A stretch of 64,000 bases of DNA from Coleophora flavipennella (taxonomy: Eukaryota > Arthropoda > Insecta > Lepidoptera > Coleophoridae): the NCBI GenBank assembly GCA_947284805.1, contig OX369286.1, positions 8,554,372 through 8,618,371 on the forward strand, read 5' to 3'. The translations under genes were made by a program, and so were the position numbers. The notes beneath the pieces are model-generated. The model saw only the letters and a list, made by a program, of their open reading frames with translations, did no database searches and had not been told where the DNA came from. This document shows positions 29,321-39,812 of this stretch, one piece after another. Position 1 is the first letter of the stretch. Each line of letters opens with the position of its first letter.

Positions 29321-29425
29321 CTATAATTTGGGGACCTTCAAGGCAAGACTGAGTTAGTGTGTACAATCCTAGACTGCATCGTCACTTCATATCAGGTGAG
29401 TTGCTGCACTCAAAATTTTAATTTA
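29321..29425 (+). mobile_element. LINE 3' tail fragment
   Basis: TCTATAATTTGGGGACCTTC, AAGGCAAGACTGAGTTAG and GCATCGTCACTTCATATCAG. A second copy is at 40565-40690. Its end matches the 3' end of SINE-1. Confidence 0.6.
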
Positions 29426-29785
29426 AAAAATATACTGTTCGTTTAAAGACAAAAAAAATATTGTTTTCGCTCTGCTTCCGTGTCGTGGTAATGTTCAATT
29501 TAAAAGCTTTTCCGTATTAATACAATAACATAAAAAACGGATGTCATACAAACGTGGAAAATCCGAAATATTTAGCACGCATGCTTGCCGGCCGATAAGG
29601 TGCTTAATTTAAAATGCATTTCAACTCTGCCACACAGGATGGTCCTTCATTCTATCGAAATATTGTTTTTGAGTAATAAGATAAATTTACACCAAAATTA
29701 ACTTATAAGTATCAAAAAGCTGAAATGATCAATTGATGCACTGATTAATTATGTTGAAAGTTAACAATTTCAAGTTAAAAATTTA
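29426..29785. other. No gene seen
   Basis: AT-rich sequence without ORFs or recognised repeats. Confidence 0.4.
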
Positions 29786-30083
29786 ACCACCTCCGTAGCT
29801 TAATGGTTAGTCGCCTCGTTCACACTTGGGTGTGGCGGGTTCGATTCCCGATGGAGTGTCACTTTGTAAGATTCGGTTTGGTTGGGGGTAGGGCATTTGC
29901 TAATCCCATCTGGCTAGTTATTTCCACTATAAATCTTCATCTTATTCTTGCCGCCAAACATCCGATGTTAACAATGTTGACGTATTCCAGCTTAAAGATA
30001 AGATAGTGAGTTCCCCATTGCACTTCCATCTTCAGAATCATGGTCACTTACCATTAAGTGAGATGATTCCAAAGGCAAAAAAA
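29786..30083 (+). mobile_element. SINE-1 copy
   Basis: The head ACCACCTCCGTAGCTTAATG and box B GCGGGTTCGATTCCCGATGG are followed by the standard body (GGGGGTAGGGCATTTGCTAA, TTGCCGCCAAACATCCGATG), ending near AAGTGAGATGATTCCAAAGG with an A-rich tail. Confidence 0.85.
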
Positions 30084-31312
30084 ATACGAGTTTGCTTTAG
30101 ACCACACGACTGCAGTAAAACTTCTTAATCTCCATCTATATGTATGAAAGTAAATACTTAGTCTTCAGAAAATAATCAAATCTTTCTTGTCATATGAAGG
30201 TATAGACAGTTTATGAAAAGAGTTTTATTATTCTCTGAAAATGATCAAATCTATTTTATCTTATAGGTTTATTTTCATAGTTTTGACAACCGATATTGTT
30301 GCCTTGGCAATCAATATTGTTGGGAAACCAAAATAAATAGTGTCGCTCTTTATATCTTCACTAATTTATATATCCCTCTCAACTTCCGTTCGCCTCGCCC
30401 GATCTCATTTCCGTAACGCTTTTGTCTCGCATCCACCAGCTTACTCCCCAAGTCAAGCGTGCGTAAAGAAGTTTTACTTAAAAAAACATTATTGATCCCA
30501 TTTTATTCCAAAAATTAGTGACCAAAATAAACATCCTTTATAAAATTAAGTGGCACAATGAAACCGTGAACTGCAAATTAAGCAAAATTAAAATTACTAA
30601 CAACTGTAATTAACAGAACATTCACAGCTTTGCATAATTTTACAAAAATATGAATATATGTAAAATTAAACTCTTTCGAATTTATTTTTGTGATAATTTT
30701 TTACACGCCAATTTATTCTTAATTAAAAGATAGGAGTTATCCGGCCGAACTGGAGGATAATTAAATGATTCATTGAAAATATGGAAATGAACTTTTTGTA
30801 CTTGATCCTGCCACTAAAAGGAATTTATACTCGTTTAACTAACTATAAAACACTAATTAAAAACAATCCAGTTGGACTCGTGCACCAAGAGTTTCGAATC
30901 ACACGTCTCTCCACATGCGTACAACAATATGATACCTATTCAAACGCGACAAAAAATGTCTTTTGTTTCATTCAGTTCGGATGCCTTACCGCGAATACAA
31001 CTCCCACTTGGCCAGTTTTCATTATTTTTATTTAGTACAAGTACTATAATTACACCCTGTTTCGCACTTTTATGTATTACGTTTTTTAGGATAAAACAAA
31101 AACAAAAATCCCTAAAAAAAGTATAAAAAACTAAAAACCGACTTCAAAAAGAAATTCACTCAAAAGTATGAAATAATATATTAATACAATATAGAAACGA
31201 ATTAACCAACAATAACGAAATAAAAGGTAGGTACGAATCAAATTAGGGGCCTAAAATTTTTTTAAGGTCGGTACCAGCACACAGCTACTCACCTATCAAA
31301 TGATTAAGGGTT
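30084..31312. other. No gene; dispersed repeat fragments
   Basis: Fragments of common repeats: GTTGGACTCGTGCACCAAGA near 30870, a TACTATAATTACACCCTGTT-type segment near 31042 that recurs at 32600 and 63190, and AAAACCGACTTCAAAAAGAA near 31133. The ORFs at 30781-31126 lie within these and show no domain. Confidence 0.45.
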
Positions 31313-31729
31313 AGCGCGCACGGGTGACTTTTGCCACGACGACAAAAACATTTTTGTCACTGTCACGTCACGTCTCCAAAGCGAAGTGCGCTCACGAAGG
31401 GTGACAAGTGACATTTTTTTTTTAAATCGAAGCGTCATTTGTCGATGTGGATGGACGCGGAGTGCAGTGTTGCCAAACTACTCGGTCAAAAAACGGTGTT
31501 AGCAAGTTCATATTTTAGTTTCCCCATATAAAATGGTCAAAACCCTAAAAAATACAGTTTTTCTATAAAAGCGCTGATGCCAAAACTACGGTGTTTGTAT
31601 GAAAATTCTCAAAACTCATTACGGTAGGCGAGACTGAACAACACGTAAATACGGTACGTTTACCGTAATTACGGTGTAGTTGGCAACTGTAACGCAGAGA
31701 GCGACAATTTTGTCACCCGTGCGCGCGCT
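31313..31729. mobile_element. Putative MITE with inverted ends, containing a second MITE
   Basis: The left end AGCGCGCACGGGTGAC and the right end GTCACCCGTGCGCGCGCT are inverted repeats, supported by GACAAAAACATTTTTGTCAC versus GACAATTTTGTCACCC inside. Superfamily not determined; no clear target-site duplication. Confidence 0.6.
31463..31691. mobile_element. Nested hAT-like MITE, 229 bp
   Basis: The ends TGCAGTGTTGCCAAACTAC and GTAGTTGGCAACTGTA are imperfect inverted repeats. Flanking 8-mers ACGCGGAG (31455-31462) and ACGCAGAG (31692-31699) match at 7 of 8 positions, consistent with a slightly mutated hAT target duplication. Confidence 0.62.
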
Positions 31730-33923
31730 GCTATGAAAATATACGGCGCGGTGACAGTTTTGTCACGGGCATGTTCGCAGGTCGACGGACAAAAGTGTCA
31801 CCTAGTTGTCGCGTCGTATGCGCGCACCTCCATACATCGCCATGGACTTGATGTGAGTGACATTCAAAGTGACAAAAGTCACTTACCCGCCAATAGGAAT
31901 AATCAGATTATAATGCATGTGTTTAATTAACCGATACAGAGTCCTGTAGATTCCATCATCATCTCAGCAGCATGAAAGTTAAGGAGTCAAACCTTCCATC
32001 ATCAGCTCACCTGAATAACCTAAAAGAATACATTGGTCTATACGTACCTACATAATATCTACGTGTAATATTGAAGAATTATCCTCCAACTCCTAACTGT
32101 TAAATAAAATTTGAGGGCTGCCCTTCAATTTCCCTGGGTTCCCGTTATCAGATCGTCACTTATTGACAATGGGATCACCTCGGGAATACGCTGTTTTGAA
32201 TAAAAAAATAAATTTAAAAATCGGTTAACAATCTGCGAAGATTTCGCGTAACACACACACAAACAAAAACACATAGTCCTCCTTTTTTGAAATCAGTTAA
32301 AAAACACTATTCTTGTATTGGAACCCCTGGATTTTTACTTTTATTTTTTAGTAAATTTTCCATGTGAACAAATATTCTGTCAAACTTTTAGCCAGCTACC
32401 TTTTACGATTCAAAAGATACATTCATTTAAAGAAAAAGATGGGCGGACATACAGCGTTGCCTTATTATTTGGGCCCAGTTACGTAAGGAGCCCTTAAAAC
32501 CTTTTTTCTCTTGGCTATTCTAATTCTGGTGGTAACCCAATGACCACAAAAACTTAGTTTAAATTTCAATTTATGAACGTGGCGGTAACTTCAGGATAAG
32601 TACTATAATTTATCTATACACTCATTTTAGCGCTTGTATGTATTACGGTTTTTACGATAAAGCAAAAACAAAAATCCATAAAAACCACTATTCTTGTATG
32701 AGGGCCTTCTTAATTTTTACTTTTCTTTTACTAATTTGTACAGCTTTTTAACGTACGAAGCCCTAAAATCTTTCAAAGACAATTCTACTTATCGAGGTCT
32801 TTCTCTTGGCTATTCTAAATTCTACTGGCAACCCAATGACCACAAAAACTTAGTTTAAATTTCAAATTATGAACGCAGTGGTTACACTTAAAAGTCTCGA
32901 CAGTGTTTTTAATAGGTTTCATTCTCATTTCAGCTAATTTTTTTTTAATAATTATGATTTTTTTTTACTTTGTAACCCCCAACGCAATAAGAGGGGTGTT
33001 ATAAGTTTAACGTATCTGTGTTTGTGTGTCTGTCTGTGGCATCATAGCGCCCAAACGGATTTTGATTTGTTTTTTTTTTGTTTAAAAGGTTACTTGATCG
33101 AGATTGTTCTAAGCTATGATTTAAGAATATAATTTCAGCCGATTAAAGATCATCAGCTCTTTTATAGTTGTTCAAGGGATATGGCATGGGCAACTTTCAC
33201 AGATTTCATCAATTCGAAATTTGGTATCCTGTTACTTCAATTATATTGCAAGAACATGATAACCTTGACCTGATGCTGAAGCTTACCTGGAATCTATCTC
33301 CATATAGTATATATAGATAGTTACTTATATACACATAAAGTAAAGTACATATTTGCTTTTTATTTAATTTTAACAGGACTGCCCACAAAAAAGAAGTGTA
33401 TTGTTTTCAGGTCTTATGTATGTAAATGTATGTATGTTGGTTTATTCCACGATATCTTCTGAACGGCTTAATAAATTTTAGAGTGCGAGGTATCTTTAAA
33501 TTGGTCTTGATTTCGTGAGTGACATACGACACATTTTACTCGAATTCCCAAAAAAAGAGGTGTAATGTTATAATGCAGTGGTACTGTTTTTTTTTTATAA
33601 AATTTTTAAATCAAAGTTATTTCTTATCTCAACTTAAAATATTTGTAACGGGAGTAAACCGACTTCCAATTCACTATTGCAACTAATTAAAACTTTAGTT
33701 CAATCCGAGATCCCCATTTATACTTTTAGAAAATGTCAGAGGGGTTAACTCGACAACCTACAGTAGATAGGTAGGGACAAAGCAGTTCTTACACTGTTAT
33801 TAGGGATGTGACTATGTTTCTATGAAAAGTTGAAAATTTTAGAAAAGCTAAAATCATTTTACGTGAAATGATCAGTGACAAGGTAACGGTAAATAGTGCA
33901 TTTATTATTGACTAAGTATTTTC
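31730..33923. other. No gene; repeat fragments
   Basis: The 65-codon ORF at 31733-31930 is rich in GTGACA-type motifs and probably repeat-derived. Repeat pieces lie near 32610-32700 and 32870. A segment near 32985-33080 (CAACGCAATAAGAGGGGTGT, GTGTCTGTCTGTGGCATCAT) resembles a widespread lepidopteran repeat. No coding signal. Confidence 0.45.
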
Positions 33924-34153
33924 CGCGGCTTCACCCGCGTGGACAACGTTTCTATGACTTTTCGAGAGTGCGCAGTGCGCGAGCCGCAAGTGGCTCGTGA
34001 TCATGGAAAAAAGTATCCTATGTGTTAATCCAGGTCCTAATCTGTCTACCTACCAAATTTCAGTCAGATCCGTTTAGTAGTTTTTGCGTGAAAGAGTAAC
34101 AAACATACATCCATACGTTCTTACAAATTTTTGCGTTTATAATATTAGTAGGA
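33924..34153 (-). mobile_element. Small Helitron-like element, minus orientation
   Basis: Reverse complement of the 15313 family: CCGCGGCTTCACCCGCGTGG, CCTACCAAATTTCAGTCAGA and TTATAATATTAGTAGGA at the TC end. The CTAG end has decayed. Confidence 0.75.
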
Positions 34154-34550
34154 TATTGGCTCAACATAAAGGCATTCATTTGTAAGTACCTGGGTTTTTA
34201 TTTGTAGCCATATACAATTCTATCAACCTTCTGATGGTCAGCCAAAAATAGTAGGTATTTGTGTTACAATATAGCTCGACTTTACCACAGTATTACAATA
34301 TGTGAGTCATATCGTAATACTTTGTTTGAATAGAAAGGATATCCGGACAGAAAGAAGTATTGTCATAGATGAGATACTATTGTAGCTGCTTAGTAGAGTA
34401 GGTACATAAAAACTCTTCATCAGGCCGCAACCTGTGGAAATTATTGTGATTGCGTCTAAAGAACTAAAGCCATTTACAACTACAAGGTATATTGCTGTTC
34501 CTATAAATCTATTTTGCTTTGTAACATTGTTGACTGTGTCGAAGTGTGCT
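34154..34550. other. No gene seen
   Basis: AT-rich spacer with no recognised feature. Confidence 0.4.
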
Positions 34551-35192
34551 ATTGCGATTCACGAAGGCGAGCGCGCTTAACTTGTGGTGAACACGTATCT
34601 GTATACGTTTAAAAGTATGTATGAAAGCGTAATGTTAACCAATTTATTGTACAGACAAGTATGAAAGCGTAATGTTAACCAATTTATTGTACAGACAAAA
34701 CTTTTGACAAATAATGAAAAATAACTTAATTGATTTTTTTTTTTTTTTTGGTTTCTTCTTTCCGGCTTTCAAAAGCGCGGAAAAGGCAAAGGTGACTAAG
34801 ACCATACAGCCTGTAATAATTGGATTTATTTGGTACAATACCTAATCTTCTTCGTATAAACTGTCACTGTCACTTTTAAACTCATTAGTGTCGCTGTTAC
34901 TTATTTTGCCTACATCAATGACAAACTCGAAGTCATAATCAAAATATTTCATGTATTCTTTTTCAATTTTCTGTACATGCTCTTTGTACTATTAATGAAA
35001 ACATAAAAATATTTTACCTCGCAATGAATCACTTTGCGCTATGAAATGCTGAAAATACAACGTGGTATTTAGCGTTGCGTTAACAATAAGCACAAGTAAC
35101 TGATAGCTCCGTCAGACACGAACACTACCGCAATGAATGTGCATGTACACGTTCAACCACGAGTGAAGCCCGCTCGCCTTCGTGAATTGCAA
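34551..35192. repeat. Inverted-repeat-bounded segment, ~50-bp arms
   Basis: GATTCACGAAGGCGAGCGCG near 34555 is mirrored by GCTCGCCTTCGTGAATTGCA near 35173. TGGTGAACACGT and ACGTTCAACCACGAGTG pair further in. It may be a DNA transposon remnant; no transposase family is recognised. A 45-bp tandem duplication (AGTATGAAAGCGTAATGTTA) occupies about 34614-34698. Confidence 0.6.
34842..34991 (-). pseudogene. Unrecognised coding-like segment with acidic C-terminus
   Basis: The minus strand is open for about 49 codons to a TAG at 34842: YKEHVQKIEKEYMKYFDYDF, then EFVIDVGKISNSDTNEF, then an acidic tail, SDSDSLYEED. The upstream edge looks like a splice acceptor (TTCATTAATAG), but the nearest upstream open segment (35019-35049) does not splice in frame. 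It may be the last exon of a protein carried by the surrounding inverted-repeat element. Family not recognised. Confidence 0.35.
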
Positions 35193-35216
35193 GAACTGTA
35201 GCTTCTCGAGCGTCAC

Positions 35217-35336
35217 GCGTACTACTGATAGGCCGCATAAGATTTCGGTTCTTGAGCGTCGCGGGGACAACTGATAGGCCGCATAAGATTTCGGTTCTTG
35301 AGCGTCGCTGGGACTACTGATAGGCCGCATAAGGCC
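35217..35336. repeat. Tandem repeat, ~57-bp unit, two copies plus part
   Basis: The unit ACTGATAGGCCGCATAAGAT, TTCGGTTCTTGAGCGTCGC is repeated at about 35223 and 35268, with a partial copy near 35314. Confidence 0.85.
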
Positions 35337-35534
35337 GCACAAACTTCACTCTTATGATCTATGATAATACAATGAAGATAGTAGTAATTTTTTTTTGATG
35401 TGTCTTTGTAACCGTTTTTAAGTACGAATATTGACAATTTGCTTGACGCCAAGCTAGTAAAAAAAATATTTGCAATAGAGTTTTCTTAAGCGGCCATTTT
35501 TGCTGTGTGTCGGATTCTTTGGTAAAGTGAAAAA

Positions 35535-35681
35535 ATGTTTTCAAAATTAAAAAGGCAAGTATCTGATAAGAATCTTATATTAAATTACTGGGAAAATAAC
35601 GTAGATTATGTGAAATTTATAAGTTTTTGGAATAGTATGCGATTAAATTGTGTGCCAGTGAAAAGTGAAAGTTTAGGATAA
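35535..35681 (+). CDS. Small orphan ORF, 48 aa
   Basis: It reads MFSKLKRQVSDKNLILNYWE, NNVDYVKFISFWNSMRLNC, then VPVKSESLG and a stop. Coding-like composition with aromatic and charged residues in an AT-rich setting, but short. It may be the first exon or a remnant of a transposon protein. No family recognised. Confidence 0.3.
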   Translation: MFSKLKRQVSDKNLILNYWENNVDYVKFISFWNSMRLNCVPVKSESLG

Positions 35682-36552
35682 ATATCTGGATGTTCAAAGA
35701 AAACCAAAGAATTTCCACAACAGGTAAGCATTTATTTTCAATGAAATTACATCAATTGTTTCGGCAACTTAATGACAAACACAACGACATATACTCCATA
35801 AGGTAAACTTAAGTATTTATCACCAAATAAATCAAGATTACTCAGGCCACGACCAAAAAACGGAACTGATCCCTAGACCTAAGTCAAAGTAGACACTCGA
35901 GGTCTAGGTACAGCGCTCCCCTGATGGGGTTATCAGCTATTTAAATATCTAGGCACATCACTAGTCACAAACGTAATAAGTAATAACAAGTCTGGATAAC
36001 TTTGGTCGTTTCAGAACTTTATTCAATTACGTATTGTAGTTTGAGGTTAATTTAAATTTGGATTTGAATTGTAGTTCGGTGTTAGTCAACTTTATCAAAA
36101 TGCTCTCTTTTTGTAAAAATAAGGTTGTTTATATCAAAGAGGGAGAAGCTCTTTTACTTTTTTGTATAAACATGGAAATATTTTTCCTTAAATTGGGAAT
36201 TAATTAATAATTAAAAACCCGACTGCATAGAACGTGTGAGGGGCAGCACCAACGGCATCCTGAAAGCCATTGCCAGCAAGCTGGACTGTCCTATATTTGG
36301 CCACTGGACAACGCTACACAAGCGGCTGGCCAGTGTCCAGATATAGGGACTATGTCAATATTTTATTCTATTCTTATTTTGTAATGTCACTCACATTAGA
36401 TTTGTAAGTTATTGTATAGTACTAACATTTATGGGCTGCGCAGCCTGCAATAAATTAATTTGATTTGATAGAAACTTAACCCCTTTTTTGTCCAGTCAGG
36501 TAAAAATGTATCCTATGTCACTTACGGGAGTAAGACGAATTTTTCATAAATA
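35682..36552. other. No gene; LINE-tail-like fragment
   Basis: Near 36220-36480, sequence including GGGGCAGCACCAACGGCATC and GGGCTGCGCAGCCTGCAATAAAT resembles the 3' end of a non-LTR element. Inside it, GTCCTATATTTGGCCACTGG and CCAGTGTCCAGATATAGGGA form an inverted pair. Confidence 0.45.
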
Positions 36553-36756
36553 TACATACATTGTTTAATAACATACTTAATACGTCAGAAAAACTTTTAC
36601 TTTTCAGCGTTTTCTGTAACCTTTTCTTCAGCCTTTCTTTGACATACATTATTGGATTTTTTTGGGTATATAGGTACGTAAATATTATACTTGATTTCTT
36701 CATTTTTAATCGACTGCGCCAGAAGGAAGGTTTCGTTTTCGAGTATATGTAAGTAT

Positions 36757-38567
36757 TGTGACGTCGTCAACGAGACGCCGGGGGTGTAACTCGTTTAGTA
36801 TACTACAAATAAAAGTTTAGTATGCTTATCCAATGATCATCGGTGATGATATTTATTGTTAAGCAAAAAAAAGATAGAAGGCTCTGTCGGCTGACTGATT
36901 ATTATTAGCTTCAATGATACCTCTTAATCTCTTGCTATGGTTTTAGGGAACTCAGCCCAGACGCGCGGATAATAAAAATATACTTTTACTCAAAGGACCT
37001 CCGTCCTGGCTCACGGTCAGCCTTCGAATCTATCTATTGTTTCAAAAAGCTATCGAATGACATACAAAATCAAATTTAAATTAATATTCTTAATACGATT
37101 CGCGCTGGCAAGAAACTAAGCAAAGAGGCTGAGAGTAGATGTATGTAGAGACATACGATCTCTACATCACCCACCGCCAATTGAGAAACGCACCGTGAAG
37201 CGATGCTTTTCTCCACCTCCTGTCTACACCTACCTATAAATGCCAACGTCTCTTGGCGCCTACCTATAGGGGAAGACGTCGTCAGAGAGAGATCTTTCGA
37301 TATTGATCCAACAATTGGAGGTAAATTTGGAAAAGTATATGTGCAGACCAACTACACATATACACCGCGTTAATGTTGAAACCGCCCATTGCCCCAACAG
37401 GTTAAACCCCTTAAATCCCTACTGCTCTCTGTCTAACATGTATACATTTCAAAACTAATTCCTCCCTATCTTAAAAAACATAAAACAAATCTAGCCTGAT
37501 TCCCTACACCTGACTTAACTCAACTATCCCAAAAATATTTTCTTTAAGTCGCTTAAACCACCTTTAACAAAAATCAAACAAAAATAATTAATGACCATAT
37601 TATCTGTGGCCTGTAAAAGTTTAAACCATGCTAAGACTATCTTAAAAGTGGTGTTAATTACGAGATAAATAAATACTTATTGATCTGACCACAAAAGTTC
37701 CCGGATAATCTGTGGTCATCTCAGATTCAAATAAAAAATTTTCTAAGCACCAATATTTCGAAATCAATACCAGACTTCAGAGGAGAAATCAATCATCACT
37801 GAGATCCGCCAGAAATCAATGTATTAGGCTCAAAGAAATTTTGCAATATGAACCATAGTCAAACACCAGGGGAATAAACTCCAAATCAGAGCACTTAGCT
37901 AGCGTATTGCTAACACTAAGCTCCCCATAGCGATATAGCTATAACTCATACCCATATTCTCTAAGAACAAAGTTAAACAAGAAATTCAAATTCAAATTTT
38001 AAGATTATTGGATCTCCTCTCCTCTTCGAACTGGTCAGGTCAGCTAACGGTTTGCCAACATCCTGGCAACCATGCCGCCTGTTCCTGGAAGGATACTGCT
38101 TGTCCGTCCTCAACGGATGGTAGCAGCTCTTACCCCGCACCTCCACCAAATGTGACGTCGTCAACGAGACGCCGGGGGTGTAACTCGTTTAGTATACTAC
38201 AAATAAAAGTTTAGTATGCTTATCCAATGATCATCGGTGATGATATTTATTGTTAAGCAAAAAAAAGATAGAAGGCTCTGTCGGCTGACTGATTATTATT
38301 AGCTTCAATGATACCTCTTAATCTCTTGCTATGGTTTTAGGGAACTCAGCCCAGACGCGCGGATAATAAAAATATACTTTTACTCAAAGGACCTCCGTCC
38401 TGGCTCACGGTCAGCCTTCGAAGTTCGAATCTATCTATTGTTTCAAAAAGCTTCCGAATGACATACAAAATCAAATTTAAATTAATATTCTTAATACGAT
38501 TCGCGCTGGCAAGAAACTAAGCAAAGAGGCTGAGAGTAGATGTATGTAGAGACATACGATCTCTACA
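36757..38567. mobile_element. Compact LTR element without coding region, 1811 bp
   Basis: Two direct LTRs (36757-37166, 410 bp; 38151-38567, 417 bp) both start TGTGACGTCGTCAACGAGAC and end GACATACGATCTCTACA, so they have TG...CA ends. They differ by one 7-bp duplication (GAAGTTC near 38420) and one or two substitutions. A 4-bp target duplication, GTAT, flanks the element (36753-36756 and 38568-38571). The 984-bp interior encodes no gag or pol. Confidence 0.88.
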
Positions 38568-38639
38568 GTATGTATAAGATATGGGTAGGCTTGAGCCCCT
38601 CGGTGGGGACGTATATGAGCTGATATGATGATGATGATG

Positions 38640-38827
38640 ATGATACATACATACATATTTCATACAAATTGCACCGCTATAGTTCCTTTTTTTATACTGT
38701 GTTTGTTTTTTATATTTTCTTAAGTTGTTTTTTTTTACGTTTTTATAATTTGTTTATATTTGTATTCTAGTGTGTACAATAAAGAGTATTTATCTTATCA
38801 TATCTTACACATATATACATGTATACA
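38640..38827. other. AT-rich spacer between the arms
   Basis: It contains (CATA)n and a possible LINE-like tail (GTGTACAATAAAGAGTATTT). A SINE-2 end fragment lies just before it at 38582-38639 (TTGAGCCCCTCGGTGGGGAC, then (GAT)n). Confidence 0.45.
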
Positions 38828-39117
38828 TACATACATACTTACATACACTCGAAAAACGAAACCTTCCTTCTGGCGCAGTCGATTAAAAAAGAAGAAATCA
38901 AGTATAATATTTACGTACCTATATACCCAAAAAAATACAATAATGTATGTCAAAGAAAGGCTGAAGAAAAGGTTACAGAAAACGCTGAAAAGTAAAAGTT
39001 TTTCTAACGTATTAAGTATGTTATTAAACAAAAGCTCGCCTCGATTTTAAGTTTATTTCTTTGCCTTTTTAAAAAAGTAATTGCCAATTTTTTCAGAAGC
39101 TTCGGCAGATATAGCAT

Positions 39118-39275
39118 CACAATATCAGCTCATATACGTCCCAACCGAGGGGCTTGAACTTACCCTGAATTAAAGCGATCGGGCCTCGGGTCCAGTGCGG
39201 GTTGGTCGATTTTACTCACACACAGCCTTCGAGTTTCTTCGCAGGTGTTTGCAGGTTTCCTCACGATGTTTTGAT
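39118..39275 (-). mobile_element. SINE-2 fragment
   Basis: Reverse-complement SINE-2 body: AATATCAGCTCATATACGTC, GGTCCAGTGCGGGTTGGTCG and GCAGGTTTCCTCACGATG. Truncated before the tRNA head. Confidence 0.78.
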
Positions 39276-39581
39276 ATGGCATGTCTCGTATTAATTGAGT
39301 CCCTTGCCTGCAGATCGGGCTTTAAAGTCATACTAAACTTGACCTGCAATTGCTTTTTTTTAAAAGCATAATTAATTTGTAATATTTGTATGTATGTTTG
39401 TTTGTTAAGTTAAAATCTGCGATCGATTTCCAGGGGTCCGATTGAGCTAAATTTTGGAAAGCAGCCGTATTCCCGGTGACAATACGAGTACGTACGTAGA
39501 TCCTTTTGGTATTTTGAAGTTGATCTGATGATGAACTTTGGAGGTGGAATCAAGGTCCCAAAATCGTCTTTTATTTTTCAA
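39276..39581. other. No gene seen
   Basis: AT-rich with a (TATG)n/(TTTG)n stretch near 39390. No feature. Confidence 0.35.
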
Positions 39582-39812
39582 CTAGCTGTTTCCCGCGGTT
39601 TCACCCGCGTGGACAACGTTTCTATGACTTTTCGAGGTTGCGCAGTGCGCGAGCCGCAAGCGGCTCGCGAGCGTGGTAAAAAGTAGCCTATGTCTGAATC
39701 CAGGTCCTAATCTGTCTACCTACCAAATTTCAGCCAAATCCGTTCAGTAGTTTTTGCGGGAAAGCGTAACAGACAGACAGAGTTACTTTCACATTTATAA
39801 TATTAGTAGGGA
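39582..39812 (-). mobile_element. Small Helitron-like element, complete, minus orientation
   Basis: CTAG at 39582-39585 is followed by CTGTTTCCCGCGGTTTCACC (3' hairpin region). The family body continues to TTATAATATTAGTAGGGA, whose reverse complement starts TC. It contains GCGCGAGCCGCAAGCGGCTC, an internal GC palindrome. Confidence 0.8.

Larger units (their letters stand above)
36553..39031. repeat. Inverted repeat pair (~200-bp arms) flanking an LTR element
   Basis: The left arm (about 36561-36756, continued at 38572-38580 beyond the LTR element) contains CAGCGTTTTCTGTAACCTTT and ATCGACTGCGCCAGAAGGAA. The right arm (about 38828-39031) carries the exact reverse complements TTCCTTCTGGCGCAGTCGAT and AAAGGTTACAGAAAACGCTG. 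The LTR element inserted in the left arm. Matching ORFs on opposite strands result from the inversion. Confidence 0.88.
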
